Shown: piece by piece, positions 24,755-33,907 of the stretch
Layout of the letters: each line of letters opens with the position of its first letter
Numbering within the stretch: the first letter of the stretch is position 1
Assembly (NCBI GenBank): GCA_013361065.1
Contig: JABWAK010000010.1
Location: forward strand, 1-45,343
Direction of reading: 5' to 3'
Source: Bacteroidota bacterium
GTDB lineage: Bacteria > Bacteroidota > Ignavibacteria > UBA10030 > UBA8401
DNA length: 45,343 bases
The notes under the pieces: model-generated
Database searches by the model: none
What the model was told of the DNA's origin: nothing
Seen by the model: the letters and a program-made list of their open reading frames with translations, nothing else
Translations under genes and position numbers: made by a program

Positions 24755-26389
24755 TTACGGGCGCCGTCGTGGTCCGCCGGAACGTCCTCCCGGGCCTCCG
24801 CGCCGTCCGCCGCCGCCGGGACCGCCGCGGCGGAACCCGTCACGCCGGGCACTCTTCTCTTTCTTCTGTTCGTAGCGGGGGAACACTTCTGGGACCGGTG
24901 CGAGCAGCGTCTCGTCCGGATAGATGCATTCGATCTTCCGCTTCATGTACTCTTCCAGTTTCGGGATCTCGTATGAATCCTCCTCGTCCGCAAAGCTGAT
25001 GGAGGTGCCGGTAGCGCCGGCGCGGCCGGTACGGCCGATGCGGTGCACGAACTCCTCCGTATCCTGCGGCAGATTGTAGTTGATCACATGCGAGATGGCG
25101 TCCACATGGATGCCGCGGGAGGCAACGTCCGTTGCCACCAGCACCCGCACACTGCCGTCGCGGAAATTCTCCAGACGCTTGATGCGCTGCCGCTGGTCCA
25201 CATCGCCCGAGAGGACGGTGCAGGAGATGCCGTACGTTTCCAGGCGTTCCTTCAGGTCGCGGCCCACATCGCGGCGGTTGACGAACACCAATACCCGTTC
25301 GAGATGCTTCTGCATCATCAGATTGTAGAGGAGGTTGAACTTCTCATCCTTCGTGGTGATGTAGGTGATCTGTTCGATGGCGGAGACCGCCATCGTGTCC
25401 GGCGTGACGGTCACTTCGATCGCCTGACGCGTCCAGCTCTCGGCAAGACGCCTCACTTCCGAGTTCATCGTGGCGGTGAAGAACATCGTCTGCCGTTCGG
25501 ATTTCTGCGGTGTGCTGAGCACGATGCTGCGCACGGCCGGGATGAAGCCCATGTCGAGCATCCGGTCCGCTTCGTCGATGACGAGGATCTCGGTCTTGCC
25601 GAGGTCGACGAACTTCTGCTTCTTGAAATCGATCAGCCGGCCCGGCGTGGCGACGATGATGTCCACCGTCTCATGCTTCAGGCTCTGCTGCTGTTTGCCG
25701 TAATCGATGCCGCCGACCAGCGACAGCACCGTACAGTTCGTGTACGTGCCGAGCAGGTTGGCATCCTTCTCGATCTGCATCGCCAGTTCGCGTGTCGGGG
25801 CCAGGATGAGCGCCCGCGGCGTCCCTTTCTTCTGGTCCTTCAGGGGGTTCTTCAGGATGTGCGAGAAGATGGTCAGCAGGAACGCGGCGGTCTTGCCGGT
25901 GCCGGTCTGCGCCTGTGCGGTCACATCATCGCCGCGGAGCGAGATGGGAAGCGTCTGCGCCTGCACCTCGGTGCAGTACTGGAAATTGAGGTCCGCAATG
26001 GCGTGCATGATCTCCGGCGGAAGCTCGAAATCCTGGAAGCGGGTCTTCCCGTCCGCTACCGGTACTTTGAAACTGGAGGGGTCCCACGGTTCCGTTGAGA
26101 CGGTCTTTTTGGGGCGGGGTGCCGGGGTCTCCTGTGCGGTCTCCAGCACATTCTGATTCTGCTTCTCCCGGTCCTGCTTCTCATGCCGTGCACGGTACTC
26201 CTCCCGCGTCTCCCGCTTCCTGCCGTCGCGGGGATGGCGGACACCGCCCGGTTTCTCCGAGGATTGCCGACGCTGCGGATGCGGATGCTGTTTGGGGGAC
26301 TCTTTCTGGGGGGAGGGTTTCGGGGGGATGACGCTCTTCGGTTTGGCACCGAGCAGCGATTTTATCTTTGAAACGAGATTCTTGAACAA
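24755..26389 (-). CDS. DEAD-box ATP-dependent RNA helicase
   Basis: A DEAD-box helicase of about 544 aa with a basic, Pro/Lys/Arg-rich N-terminal extension (about 100 residues), the two RecA-like domains and an Arg/Gly-rich C-terminal tail (GGPGGGGRRGGPGG). Motifs: Q-motif region FQYCTEVQAQTLP, motif I AQTGTGKT, motif II DEAD in VIDEADRML, motif III TATM, motif V ATDVASRGIH, motif VI HRIGRTGRAG. It resembles RhlB-type helicases with disordered tails and should remodel RNA or ribosomal complexes. No ATG is available near the N-terminus: the frame starts with TTG at 26440 or TTG at 26389 (LFKNLVSKIKSLL). The latter is chosen because that amphipathic helix is found at the start of similar helicases; the assignment is uncertain. 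Confidence 0.93.
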   Translation of the reverse strand: MFKNLVSKIKSLLGAKPKSVIPPKPSPQKESPKQHPHPQRRQSSEKPGGVRHPRDGRKRETREEYRARHEKQDREKQNQNVLETAQETPAPRPKKTVSTEPWDPSSFKVPVADGKTRFQDFELPPEIMHAIADLNFQYCTEVQAQTLPISLRGDDVTAQAQTGTGKTAAFLLTIFSHILKNPLKDQKKGTPRALILAPTRELAMQIEKDANLLGTYTNCTVLSLVGGIDYGKQQQSLKHETVDIIVATPGRLIDFKKQKFVDLGKTEILVIDEADRMLDMGFIPAVRSIVLSTPQKSERQTMFFTATMNSEVRRLAESWTRQAIEVTVTPDTMAVSAIEQITYITTKDEKFNLLYNLMMQKHLERVLVFVNRRDVGRDLKERLETYGISCTVLSGDVDQRQRIKRLENFRDGSVRVLVATDVASRGIHVDAISHVINYNLPQDTEEFVHRIGRTGRAGATGTSISFADEEDSYEIPKLEEYMKRKIECIYPDETLLAPVPEVFPRYEQKKEKSARRDGFRRGGPGGGGRRGGPGGRSGGPRRRP

Positions 26390-26520
26390 GGTATGATTCC
26401 GATAATGAATCGTGTCGTGAGTTGCTCTATTAATATACAAAATTCACTCATATGGTCATACAACGAAACCGCATTGAAGCAGCGGCGTAACCTGATGTTC
26501 AACGATCCGGGAGGAATGTC

Positions 26521-27363
26521 ATGAAAATGCCTGTATTCATCGCTGCGCTTACCCTTGTCCTGGGGGCCTGCGGTCCGGTCTGGCGGTCGCCGGATTATAT
26601 GACGGAATACGGAACGATGGAATTGAAGGAACCGATCCTGACCATGGAACAATACTCGGAACGTTCCCGGGAGCATCCCCGTCCTTACGTCGTGACGCTG
26701 GGCGATTCACTCGTGCTGTTCGGCGCGGAACATACCAAGGATCCCTCCGATCCGCAGCTCGATTCCATCCGGAGGGTGTGGGAACGGTTGTCGCCTTCCG
26801 TTGCACTGGTCGAGGGCCGGCTGGGATTCCTCTTCCGCTGGACCACGGACCCGGTGGAGAAGTTCGGCGAGAGCGGTCTCGTACACGACCTTGCGCGGCA
26901 GCACGGCATCCCGGTCTATACGTGGGAGCCGCCCATCGACGCCGAGGTCGCGTGGGTCCTCCGTTCCCACTCCGCCAAACGGACAGCACTCTTCTATATC
27001 CTCCGTCCCTATTTCGGTCAGCGCAAGTTCGCCCGGCCGGACGATCCGGACGGGATGGTGGAAGGGACCATCCGTCGGCGGACCGCATGGAAAGGACTGG
27101 AAGGGAGCATCGCATCCGTGGCGGAGATCGATTCGATCTGGAAGGCCGATTTTCCCGGAGCGAAGGACTGGCGGGAGACCGATGACCGGTACGGCTGGCC
27201 GGGGTATCTGGGGACGATCGGCGCAGCATCGAATGCCTTCCGGGACGAGCATTTCGCACGGGTCATCATCCATCTGCTCCGGAACGGCAAAAGGGTCTTC
27301 GCCGTCTGCGGCTCCAGCCACGCCGTGAAACTGGAAGCGGCCCTGCGCGCAACGATACAATGA
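26521..27363 (+). CDS. TraB/GumN (TIKI-like) family lipoprotein
   Basis: A 280-aa lipoprotein (lipobox VLGAC near residue 17). The conserved pattern of the TraB/GumN/TIKI superfamily is visible: VLFGAEHTKDP with Glu and His, SVALVEGR, and the C-terminal VFAVCGSSHAVKLEAAL. Members of this superfamily include putative metal-dependent proteases and pheromone-shutdown proteins; catalysis is unproven here. The gene sits alone between the divergent helicase and the T9SS subtilase. The likely place is the periplasmic face of a membrane. Confidence in the family is moderate, based on motif placement only. Confidence 0.72.
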   Translation: MKMPVFIAALTLVLGACGPVWRSPDYMTEYGTMELKEPILTMEQYSERSREHPRPYVVTLGDSLVLFGAEHTKDPSDPQLDSIRRVWERLSPSVALVEGRLGFLFRWTTDPVEKFGESGLVHDLARQHGIPVYTWEPPIDAEVAWVLRSHSAKRTALFYILRPYFGQRKFARPDDPDGMVEGTIRRRTAWKGLEGSIASVAEIDSIWKADFPGAKDWRETDDRYGWPGYLGTIGAASNAFRDEHFARVIIHLLRNGKRVFAVCGSSHAVKLEAALRATIQ

Positions 27364-27382
27364 TGCCGTTGACAACTGTCAA

Positions 27383-27411
27383 TTGAACGTGAAACGGCAT
27401 TGATGTATATT
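27383..27411 (+). promoter_or_regulatory. Promoter of the subtilase gene (TTGAAC-17-TATATT)
   Basis: TTGAAC (27383-27388), 17 bp, TATATT (27406-27411). The leader to the ATG at 27435 carries AAGGAG at the right distance. Confidence 0.6.
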
Positions 27412-27434
27412 GAGGGGAACAAGGAGTGATTGTT

Positions 27435-29441
27435 ATGAAGGCAGGACGGCTCATCCTGCTCCTCCTGGCGGTTTCGTTCGTCACCGCCGGAGAGCAGACA
27501 GAGAAATATTGGATCTATTTTACGGCGAAGGACCGTTCGGTCCTTTCCAAGCAGGCATCGCCGGCGGAGATCACGGCGGTGACAGGTGTCTCGCCGCGTG
27601 CACTGGCACGCCGCGCGAAGATGGGGCAGACGTCCGTCGCACCGGAGGACCTGCCGGTGGACGCAGCGAGCCTGCAGCGCCTGAAGGAACAGGGAGTGGA
27701 GGTGCAGAACACCTCCCGCTGGTTCAATGCGGCCACAGCGTACCTCACGGCGGCACAGAAGGATGCGGTGATGCGGCTTCCGTTCGTTGTTCGGGTGGAA
27801 CCGGTCGCTCGTTTCCGCAGGGCGGATGCACCGGTGACCGATGCACCGCCGGCAGCGGCATCCAAAGCAGCAGCGAATAAATTCTCCTACGGCAGTTCCC
27901 AGACGCAGATGAATCTGATGAACGCCATTGCGGTGCACAACATCGGCGTCTCCGGGCGCGGTGTGCTCGTCGGCATGCTGGATACCGGCTTCCGCTGGAA
28001 GCTGCATGAAGCGATGAAGAACATGTCGGTCATTGCCGAGTACGACTTCATCCAAAAGGACAGTGTGACGGCGAATGAAGGGAGCGACCGGAGCGATCAG
28101 GATTCCCACGGCACCTCCTGTATGTCCCTGGTGGGCGGATACTTCGACGGGAAACTGGTCAGCCCTGCCTTCAGTGCGCAGTTCATTCTCGGCAAGACGG
28201 AATATGTCCCGACCGAGACGAATGTGGAAGAGGACAACTGGGTCGCCGCCATCGAATGGATGGAAGCGAAGGGTGTGGATGTGGTGAGCAGTTCACTGGG
28301 ATACAAGGTGTTCGATGCAGGACAGAAGAGTTATGTGTACGCCGACATGAACGGCAAGACCGCCACGACCAGCAAAGCGGCGACGATCGCTGCGCGTAAA
28401 GGAGTCGTGGTGGTGAATGCGATGGGCAACGAAGGCTCCACCGGCAATCCGCCCACCATCACCGCACCCGGTGATGCGGACAGCATCATCTCGGTCGGCG
28501 CAGTGACGAGTTCCGGCGTCGTCGCCTCGTTCAGTTCCAACGGTCCCACCAGCGACGGGCGGACGAAGCCCGATGTTGCCACTCAGGGAGTGGCGACCTA
28601 TGCCACAGTGCCGTCCGGCGCCTACTCATCCAATTTCAACGGCACATCGGCGGCGACGCCGCTGGCCGCCGGTGTTGCCGCCATGCTGCTCAGCGCCCGT
28701 CCGGAACTGACGCCGATCCAGGTGCGCGATGCGATGCGTTTAACGGCCGGCAACAAATCGTCGCCGAACAATACGATCGGATGGGGCATCGTGAATGCGT
28801 ACGAAGCACTGCTGTACCACGGGATGGTCATCGGCACCGACCCGGAGGTCTCCGCCGGAACGGCGGGGGCGGTGAACGTGAGCCTCTTCGTCGTCTCGAA
28901 ATCGGTCATCGACCCGGATTCCGTGAAGCTCTATTATTCCGGGAACAACGGCGCCACGTTCACCGCCGTGCCGATGACCATCACCGAAGTGACCGATGCA
29001 GCGACCAACTCGGGCAAGTATACCGCGGTCATTCCTTCTTCCGTCACCGCTCCCAAGTTCTATGTTCGTGCCGTGGATGCCGCGAACAAACCTCGCACGA
29101 GTCCCTATGCAGCACCGGCGGACCTGTATGATGCGAAGAGCGGCACGCTCATTGTCGGACCGAAACAAGGAGTGCCGGCGTCGTTCGTACTCTATGCGAA
29201 CTATCCGAATCCGTTCAATCCCTCCACCATGATCGCGTACGATGTTCCGGCGACCGGCGCCGTCACGCTGAAGGTGTTCGATCTGCTGGGACGTGAGGTG
29301 CGGACGCTCGTACAGGAGGTGCAGAGCCCGCGTCAGTACACCGTCCGCTTCGATGCGGACGGGTTGTCGAGCGGTGTCTATTTGTACCGGCTGCAGTTGG
29401 GGGACCGCGTGCTGACCAACCGGATGGTGCTGCGGAAATAA
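27435..29441 (+). CDS. Secreted subtilisin-like (S8) serine protease with T9SS sorting domain
   Basis: A 668-aa exported subtilase. A signal peptide (MKAGRLILLLLAVSFVTAG) is followed by an I9-like propeptide region (about 20-140) and the S8 domain with triad D183 (GMLDTGF), H225 (DSHGTS) and S405 (NGTSAATP), plus oxyanion N332 (AMGNEG). A beta-rich linker leads to the C-terminal T9SS type A domain (NYPNPFNPSTMIAYDVP...VFDLLGREVRTLV). It is therefore predicted to be exported by type IX secretion. The ATG at 27435 is preferred over GTG 27426 because AAGGAG sits 8 nt upstream of it. Confidence 0.94.
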   Translation: MKAGRLILLLLAVSFVTAGEQTEKYWIYFTAKDRSVLSKQASPAEITAVTGVSPRALARRAKMGQTSVAPEDLPVDAASLQRLKEQGVEVQNTSRWFNAATAYLTAAQKDAVMRLPFVVRVEPVARFRRADAPVTDAPPAAASKAAANKFSYGSSQTQMNLMNAIAVHNIGVSGRGVLVGMLDTGFRWKLHEAMKNMSVIAEYDFIQKDSVTANEGSDRSDQDSHGTSCMSLVGGYFDGKLVSPAFSAQFILGKTEYVPTETNVEEDNWVAAIEWMEAKGVDVVSSSLGYKVFDAGQKSYVYADMNGKTATTSKAATIAARKGVVVVNAMGNEGSTGNPPTITAPGDADSIISVGAVTSSGVVASFSSNGPTSDGRTKPDVATQGVATYATVPSGAYSSNFNGTSAATPLAAGVAAMLLSARPELTPIQVRDAMRLTAGNKSSPNNTIGWGIVNAYEALLYHGMVIGTDPEVSAGTAGAVNVSLFVVSKSVIDPDSVKLYYSGNNGATFTAVPMTITEVTDAATNSGKYTAVIPSSVTAPKFYVRAVDAANKPRTSPYAAPADLYDAKSGTLIVGPKQGVPASFVLYANYPNPFNPSTMIAYDVPATGAVTLKVFDLLGREVRTLVQEVQSPRQYTVRFDADGLSSGVYLYRLQLGDRVLTNRMVLRK

Positions 29442-29476
29442 GGCGCGGCATCCGTCCGGAAGACGGGAGATTTTCC

Positions 29477-29507
29477 ATCCCCGGGACGTTGGTCTTGGGG
29501 ATTTTTA
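29477..29507 (+). terminator. Intrinsic terminator of the subtilase gene
   Basis: ATCCCC (29477-29482) pairs with GGGGAT (29497-29502); an inner GAC/GTC pair tightens the loop, and TTTTATT follows. Confidence 0.6.
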
Positions 29508-29516
29508 TTGTACATT
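29489..29516 (+). promoter_or_regulatory. Possible promoter of the VWA gene
   Basis: TTGGTC, 16 bp, TACATT (29511-29516), 9 nt before the ATG. The stretch TACATTATTCCAC is nearly identical to TACATTCTTCCAC before the zincin gene at 36542. A short or absent leader is implied. Confidence 0.35.
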
Positions 29517-29525
29517 ATTCCACTT

Positions 29526-31676
29526 ATGAGTCTCACGTTCCATACCCCGCTGTTCGTCGTCCTGCTGCTCGTGCTCGCATCGTTCGCCGTTTCGCTGTTC
29601 ATCTACCGGCACACCGTTCCGGTCGTCTCCGCGGCGATGCGCACGCTCCTGGTGATGCTCCGCGGCACCGCCGTCGCACTCATCCTGCTCGCCGTCTGCG
29701 AACCGCTCTTCAGGATCGCCTTCACGGAGGAGGAGCGGCCGGTGATCGCGCTGCTGGCGGACAATTCTCTCAGCATGGCGCAGAAGGATGGATCCGGCGA
29801 TAAAGGGAGGACTCTCACCGGTCTCCTCCGGAGCGATGCCGTGCGGACGCTCGCTGCGTCAGCGGATCTGCGGCAGTTCAGTTTCTCGCACTCCCTCGCA
29901 CCGCTCGGCCCCGACTCGCTCCCGCTCACCGGCGGTTCGACCAATATCTCCGGCGCCCTTCGCTCGGTCACCAGAACGACCGAAGGACTCCGCGGCATCA
30001 TCCTGCTGACGGACGGGAATGACAATGCCGGTTCCAATCCGTTGTACGATGCAGAGAAGAGCCGCATCCCGCTCTTCACCATCGGCATCGGCGATACGAG
30101 CGAACAGAAGGACCTCCTCCTGTCCAAACTGGTCACGAACGCCATCGGCTATGTGGATGCCGCGGCACCGGTCGAGGTTACCCTCCGTTCCTCCGGCATC
30201 GCCGGACGGAGCGTCACCATTACGCTTTCCGAGGATGGACAGAAACTCGACGAACAGCGCATCACCCTGCCGGCGGCAGACGGACCGGCCGAGACGCGCG
30301 CAGCGTTCGTGTATGCACCGAAGAAGGAAGGGACCAGGAAGCTGACCGCATCGGTCACGGCGGTGGAAGGTGAGCTGACGGTGAAGAACAACACCCGTTC
30401 GGTGATGGTGAAGGTGCTGAAGAACCGGATGAACATCGCCGTCATCGCCGGCACCGTCACACCGGACGTTGCCGCTGTGATGCAGACGATGGAAGCCGAT
30501 GCGAACATCGATGCCCATTTGTTCTACCAGCTTCCCGGCGGCGCGTTCCGTCCGCAGACGCCGGGCGAGGAACTCCAGCCCGCGCTCGCGGCTGCCGATG
30601 CGCTCATTCTGATCGGATTCCCGACCGCACAGACGACCCCTGCCGCGCTAGATATCGTGCGGCAGGCGGTGGAATCCCGTTCGCTCTCGCTGCTCTTCAT
30701 CGCCGGACGGCTGATCGATCCGGCGAAACTCCGTACGCTGGAGCCGTTCCTGCCGGTGACCGTCGCCGCAGAACGGATGGATGAACAGATGGTCCTTCCG
30801 TCCATCCCCGAACGCTACCGTCGTCATCAGCTGCTGGGGAATCAGAAGGAGACATGGGACAAACTGCCGCCGCTGTTCTATTCCCTGCCGACGTACGCTG
30901 CCAAACCGGAAGCACAGCCGGTTATCGGCGTGCGCATCCAGAATGTGAACCTCTCCCAGCCGCTCTTCGTGGTCCGCAACATCGGCAGCGCACGCTCCGC
31001 CGCTCTGCTCGGGTACGGACTGAACCGCTGGAAGGTGCTCGCCGGTTCGGCGGATGAGACGAAAGGATTCTTCGTGGACTGGTTCTCGTCGCTCGTCCGC
31101 TGGCTCGCGGTCCGCGAGGAGGACAAGTTCCTCCGCGTGGAGTTCTCCAAAGCGTTCTACGCACAGGGGGAGCAGATAGGGATGACGGCACAGGTGTACA
31201 ACGAGAGTTATCAGCCGGCCGATGATGCCGTGGTGCAGGTGGCGGTGCGTCCGCTCAGCGGGGCGGACCGGTACGAGACCGCACTGACCGGCCGCGGTGC
31301 AGGGGTGTATGAAGGAACGTTCGACGGTCTGACAGAAGGGGAGTATCAATACACCGCGGCTGCGCTGCGCGGCAGCGACACGCTCGGCACGGTGCGCGGC
31401 AGGATCTCGGTCGGCGAACAATCGGTGGAATTCGCGGAGACGAAGATGGACAAGGCGCTGCTCCAGCAGATGGCCTCCGCCTCGGGCGGACTCTATGCTG
31501 ATGCCTCTTCATTCGATGCGCTCATGGAACAGCTCCGCAGCCGTCCCGAACTGCAGGTTCGCGAGCGCGCCCAGCAGAAGGAGTATGAACTCTGGACGCA
31601 GCCGTGGTTCCTCGCCGTTGTCATCCTGCTGCTCTCCGCCGAATGGCTCCTGCGGAAGCGGAGCGGCATGCTCTGA
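29526..31676 (+). CDS. VWA domain membrane protein (BatA-like/glutamine-amidotransferase-like)
   Basis: A 716-aa membrane protein. Two N-terminal spans (PLFVVLLLVLASFAVSLFI and VMLRGTAVALILLAV) precede a von Willebrand A domain whose MIDAS motif is complete: DNSLS, then T in GGSTNIS and D in LLTDGND. After an Ig-like region comes a class I glutamine-amidotransferase-like fold (about residues 300-500) without an obvious catalytic Cys-His pair. A last hydrophobic helix (FLAVVILLLSAEWLL) closes the protein. Such BatA-like proteins are common in Bacteroidota and often accompany MoxR ATPases, not seen here. Function unknown. The start has no Shine-Dalgarno sequence. Confidence 0.85.
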   Translation: MSLTFHTPLFVVLLLVLASFAVSLFIYRHTVPVVSAAMRTLLVMLRGTAVALILLAVCEPLFRIAFTEEERPVIALLADNSLSMAQKDGSGDKGRTLTGLLRSDAVRTLAASADLRQFSFSHSLAPLGPDSLPLTGGSTNISGALRSVTRTTEGLRGIILLTDGNDNAGSNPLYDAEKSRIPLFTIGIGDTSEQKDLLLSKLVTNAIGYVDAAAPVEVTLRSSGIAGRSVTITLSEDGQKLDEQRITLPAADGPAETRAAFVYAPKKEGTRKLTASVTAVEGELTVKNNTRSVMVKVLKNRMNIAVIAGTVTPDVAAVMQTMEADANIDAHLFYQLPGGAFRPQTPGEELQPALAAADALILIGFPTAQTTPAALDIVRQAVESRSLSLLFIAGRLIDPAKLRTLEPFLPVTVAAERMDEQMVLPSIPERYRRHQLLGNQKETWDKLPPLFYSLPTYAAKPEAQPVIGVRIQNVNLSQPLFVVRNIGSARSAALLGYGLNRWKVLAGSADETKGFFVDWFSSLVRWLAVREEDKFLRVEFSKAFYAQGEQIGMTAQVYNESYQPADDAVVQVAVRPLSGADRYETALTGRGAGVYEGTFDGLTEGEYQYTAAALRGSDTLGTVRGRISVGEQSVEFAETKMDKALLQQMASASGGLYADASSFDALMEQLRSRPELQVRERAQQKEYELWTQPWFLAVVILLLSAEWLLRKRSGML

Positions 31677-31690
31677 CCCAAGAACCCACC

Positions 31691-31736
31691 GGTGACAGTC
31701 ACCGATACGCACGCGTACACAATGGTGACTGTCACC
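31691..31736. repeat. Paired 13-bp palindrome element, copy A
   Basis: GGTGACAGTCACC (31691-31703) and GGTGACTGTCACC (31724-31736) are reverse complements of each other, each nearly self-palindromic, 33 bp apart start to start. The same arms with the same spacing occur at 36332 and 36433. Confidence 0.8.
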
Positions 31737-31762
31737 ATCACTACGACTTTTTGAGGCTTACA

Positions 31763-32137
31763 ATGAAACGCTCCCTCCTGATGCTCGGCAGTATGTTCGG
31801 ATTCTTCGGCGTGGCGCTCGGGGCGTTCGGTGCTCACGGACTGAAACAGCTCATCCCGCCCGAAGCGCTGACCGTCTTTGAGACCGGCGTCCGGTACCAC
31901 ATGTACCACACCTTTGCCATCCTGGCCGCTGCGCTGCTGGCGGAGAAGCAGCCCAAGATGGCCGTTGCCGGCCGGCTCTTCGGGATCGGCATCATCCTCT
32001 TCAGCGGCAGTCTCTACGCCCTTGCCGTCACCGGCATCCGCCCCCTTGGCATGATCACCCCGTTCGGCGGCGTCAGCTTCCTGGCCGGCTGGGCCTTCTT
32101 CTTCACCGCCTCCTTTAAAATGCAAAAAGGGGACTGA
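31763..32137 (+). CDS. DUF423 (YgdD-like) membrane protein
   Basis: A 124-aa membrane protein of the DUF423 family with four hydrophobic spans. GVALGAFGAHGLKQLIPPEAL and FETGVRYHMYHTFAIL near the N-terminus and GMITPFGGVSFLAGW near the C-terminus are the family signatures. The molecular function is unknown. The ORF track extends 53 codons upstream through the palindromic repeat; the ATG at 31763 fits the family start. Its stop codon lies inside the loop of the 32124-32152 terminator. Confidence 0.92.
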   Translation: MKRSLLMLGSMFGFFGVALGAFGAHGLKQLIPPEALTVFETGVRYHMYHTFAILAAALLAEKQPKMAVAGRLFGIGIILFSGSLYALAVTGIRPLGMITPFGGVSFLAGWAFFFTASFKMQKGD

Positions 32138-32152
32138 ACCAGTCCCCTTTTT
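32124..32152. terminator. Bidirectional terminator between DUF423 and DUF3332 genes
   Basis: AAAAAGGGGACT (32124-32135) and AGTCCCCTTTTT (32141-32152) pair perfectly around a 5-nt loop that contains the DUF423 stop codon. The A and T runs allow use on both strands. Confidence 0.92.
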
Positions 32153-32172
32153 GTTTCCAGCCGTGATGCCGC

Positions 32173-32676
32173 TTATTTCGCTGCGAGCATCGCTTCGATC
32201 TCGGCAGCGGACTGCTGGGAGATCACTTTTCCGCTCATATCTTTGATGGTGAAGTTGCCGTTCGCATCGGATTCTGCGTAGGCGATCGCGACACCCTGAG
32301 CGTTCTTCATCGTCGCTTTGCCGTCCACCATGGCCACAGAATACTTCTGCGTACCGTAGGTGACGGTCACTTCCTTGGTCTGTTCGTTGAATGCAACGGT
32401 CGCACCGTCGTCCGCGGTCATCGTGCTGGCCATCGGATTCGTGCCGGTCCAGAACTCGATCGAGTTGAGGATGACGGAATCGATGAAGCCGGCCGTGCCG
32501 TACACCGGATAGCTGATCACCAGGTACACGAGTTCGACCACCCATTTATTGCCGAGGCTGCCGTTCCAGGCATGGACCTTCTTGGTCAGCGCGAACGAAC
32601 CGTAGCAGCCGGCCGAAGCAAGCGCCATGGTGGCAACAAGGAACAATACGGTGATCTTCTTGAACAGTTTGTTCAT
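32173..32676 (-). CDS. DUF3332 family lipoprotein
   Basis: A 167-aa lipoprotein (lipobox ALASAGC near residue 24). CYGSFALTKKVHAWNGSLG and FIDSVILNSIEFWTGTNP match DUF3332, a family known from Bacteroidota and Vibrio without assigned function. The C-terminal half is a small beta domain. The ORF track extends far upstream without signal character; the ATG at 32676 is used. A consensus promoter lies at 32729-32757, so the gene is monocistronic and possibly well expressed. Confidence 0.92.
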   Translation of the reverse strand: MNKLFKKITVLFLVATMALASAGCYGSFALTKKVHAWNGSLGNKWVVELVYLVISYPVYGTAGFIDSVILNSIEFWTGTNPMASTMTADDGATVAFNEQTKEVTVTYGTQKYSVAMVDGKATMKNAQGVAIAYAESDANGNFTIKDMSGKVISQQSAAEIEAMLAAK

Positions 32677-32728
32677 GGTAACTCCTGTGATATGGATGTG
32701 GAAGTGTGGTGGATTAGTTGCTGATGCG

Positions 32729-32757
32729 AGTATAACGTATTTTTTTATTGATGGCAA
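32729..32757 (-). promoter_or_regulatory. Sigma-70-type promoter of the DUF3332 gene
   Basis: TTGCCA (32757-32752), 17 bp, TATACT (32734-32729) on the minus strand, with an A/T-rich spacer. The leader is about 45-50 nt. Confidence 0.75.
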
Positions 32758-32815
32758 GGAGTGACATGCTCTTTTCTCCGGAATTTTTGCTGCAGTCTGC
32801 CGGTCAATTCTCCGC

Positions 32816-32843
32816 TTGCATCTTCCCCGAAGATTCCTAACTT
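32816..32843 (+). promoter_or_regulatory. Possible promoter of the ureohydrolase gene
   Basis: TTGCAT (32816-32821), 16 bp, TAACTTTA (32838-32845). The box abuts the first ATG, favouring the second ATG (32855) as a near-leaderless start. Confidence 0.35.
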
Positions 32844-32845
32844 TA

Positions 32846-33829
32846 ATGGACTGCATGGCCACCATCTTTAAATATCTTGCACCGCCGGACGAGAAGCTCT
32901 TCACCCCGCGCGGCGATGCCTCCGATCCACGCATGGGGGACCTCATCCTGCGCGGCGAGAAGAAGTTCACGGATGAGATCGCCGTCGGCATCATCGGTGT
33001 TCCGACCGATGAAGGGGTGAAACGGAACGGCGGCCGTCCCGGCGCCAAGGATGGTCCTGCATCCATCCGCGCGGAACTGTACAGGCGCACGCCCTTCGTG
33101 ATCGGCAAGGAGCGGTCGCCCTCCACCGTGCCGGTGTTCGATTTCGGCGACATCATTCCCGCGAAGACGCTCGAAGCCACGCACGATATGCTCGCGGAAG
33201 TGGTCCATGCCCTCTGCAATGCCGGTATCGTTCCGGTGGTGCTCGGCGGCGGTCACGACATCGCCTATCCGAACTTCGCCGGATTCTCGAAAGGGAGGAA
33301 GCAGGTCGGCGTCATCAACATCGATACGCATCTGGATTACCGGAAACCGATCCCCAAACGGAACAGCGGAACGTCGTTCCGGCAGATGCTGGACCAGCAT
33401 ATGAGCCCGCTCCACGCCATGAATCTGGTGGAGATCGGCATCCAGTCCTTTGCCAATGCGGCGGACCATTACACCGAACTGCTGGAACGGGGAGCGACGA
33501 TCTTCTCCCTGCGCGATGTGCGGCAGGATGGCATCGCAAAAGTGCTGGACCTGGCCTACGAACTCGCCTCTTCTTCCAACGATGCGCTCTATATTAGTTT
33601 CGATCTGGATGCGGTCCACAGCGCCGATGCCCCCGGTGTCAGCGAACCGCTTCCCACCGGTCTCACGCCGGAAGAGTTCCTCACTGCTGCACTCTTCGCC
33701 GGGAAACGGCGCAAGACGAAACTCATCGATATCGTGGAACTGAATCCCAAGTTCGATATCGACAACCGTACGGCCAAGCTCGCTGCCCTCGCCGTGATGT
33801 ACTTCCTGACCGGCTTCGCCAACCGCTGA
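32846..33829 (+). CDS. Arginase/agmatinase superfamily ureohydrolase (formimidoylglutamase HutG-like)
   Basis: A ureohydrolase of about 327 aa. The binuclear manganese ligands are all visible: GGGHD, NIDTHLD and SFDLDAVHSADAPGVS. The last motif (DLDAV...APGVS) resembles formimidoylglutamase (HutG) rather than agmatinase, so hydrolysis of N-formimidoyl-glutamate in histidine breakdown is the best guess; no other hut gene is in the window. Two ATG codons (32846 and 32855) are possible; neither has a Shine-Dalgarno sequence, and a TAACTTTA box directly upstream would favour 32855. It is followed by the convergent DUF4382 gene. Confidence 0.88.
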   Translation: MDCMATIFKYLAPPDEKLFTPRGDASDPRMGDLILRGEKKFTDEIAVGIIGVPTDEGVKRNGGRPGAKDGPASIRAELYRRTPFVIGKERSPSTVPVFDFGDIIPAKTLEATHDMLAEVVHALCNAGIVPVVLGGGHDIAYPNFAGFSKGRKQVGVINIDTHLDYRKPIPKRNSGTSFRQMLDQHMSPLHAMNLVEIGIQSFANAADHYTELLERGATIFSLRDVRQDGIAKVLDLAYELASSSNDALYISFDLDAVHSADAPGVSEPLPTGLTPEEFLTAALFAGKRRKTKLIDIVELNPKFDIDNRTAKLAALAVMYFLTGFANR

Positions 33830-33855
33830 CCGGTTGCGGTATCCCCTGCCACCTC

Positions 33856-33883
33856 AAAAAAAAGGCCGGCACTCCGGCCGGCC
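33856..33883 (-). terminator. Intrinsic terminator of the DUF4382 gene
   Basis: GGCCGGC (33864-33870) pairs with GCCGGCC (33877-33883); on the minus strand the stem is followed by eight T. It lies 25 bp past the DUF4382 stop and may also slow the converging transcript. Confidence 0.85.
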
Positions 33884-33907
33884 CGTCGTACTCCAACGCT
33901 CAACCGC

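Noticed and set aside
26390-26440. Upstream TTG start for the DEAD-box helicase
   Set aside because: The first 17 residues overlap promoter-like AT-rich DNA and lack similarity to helicase N-termini; the TTG at 26389 was preferred, without certainty.
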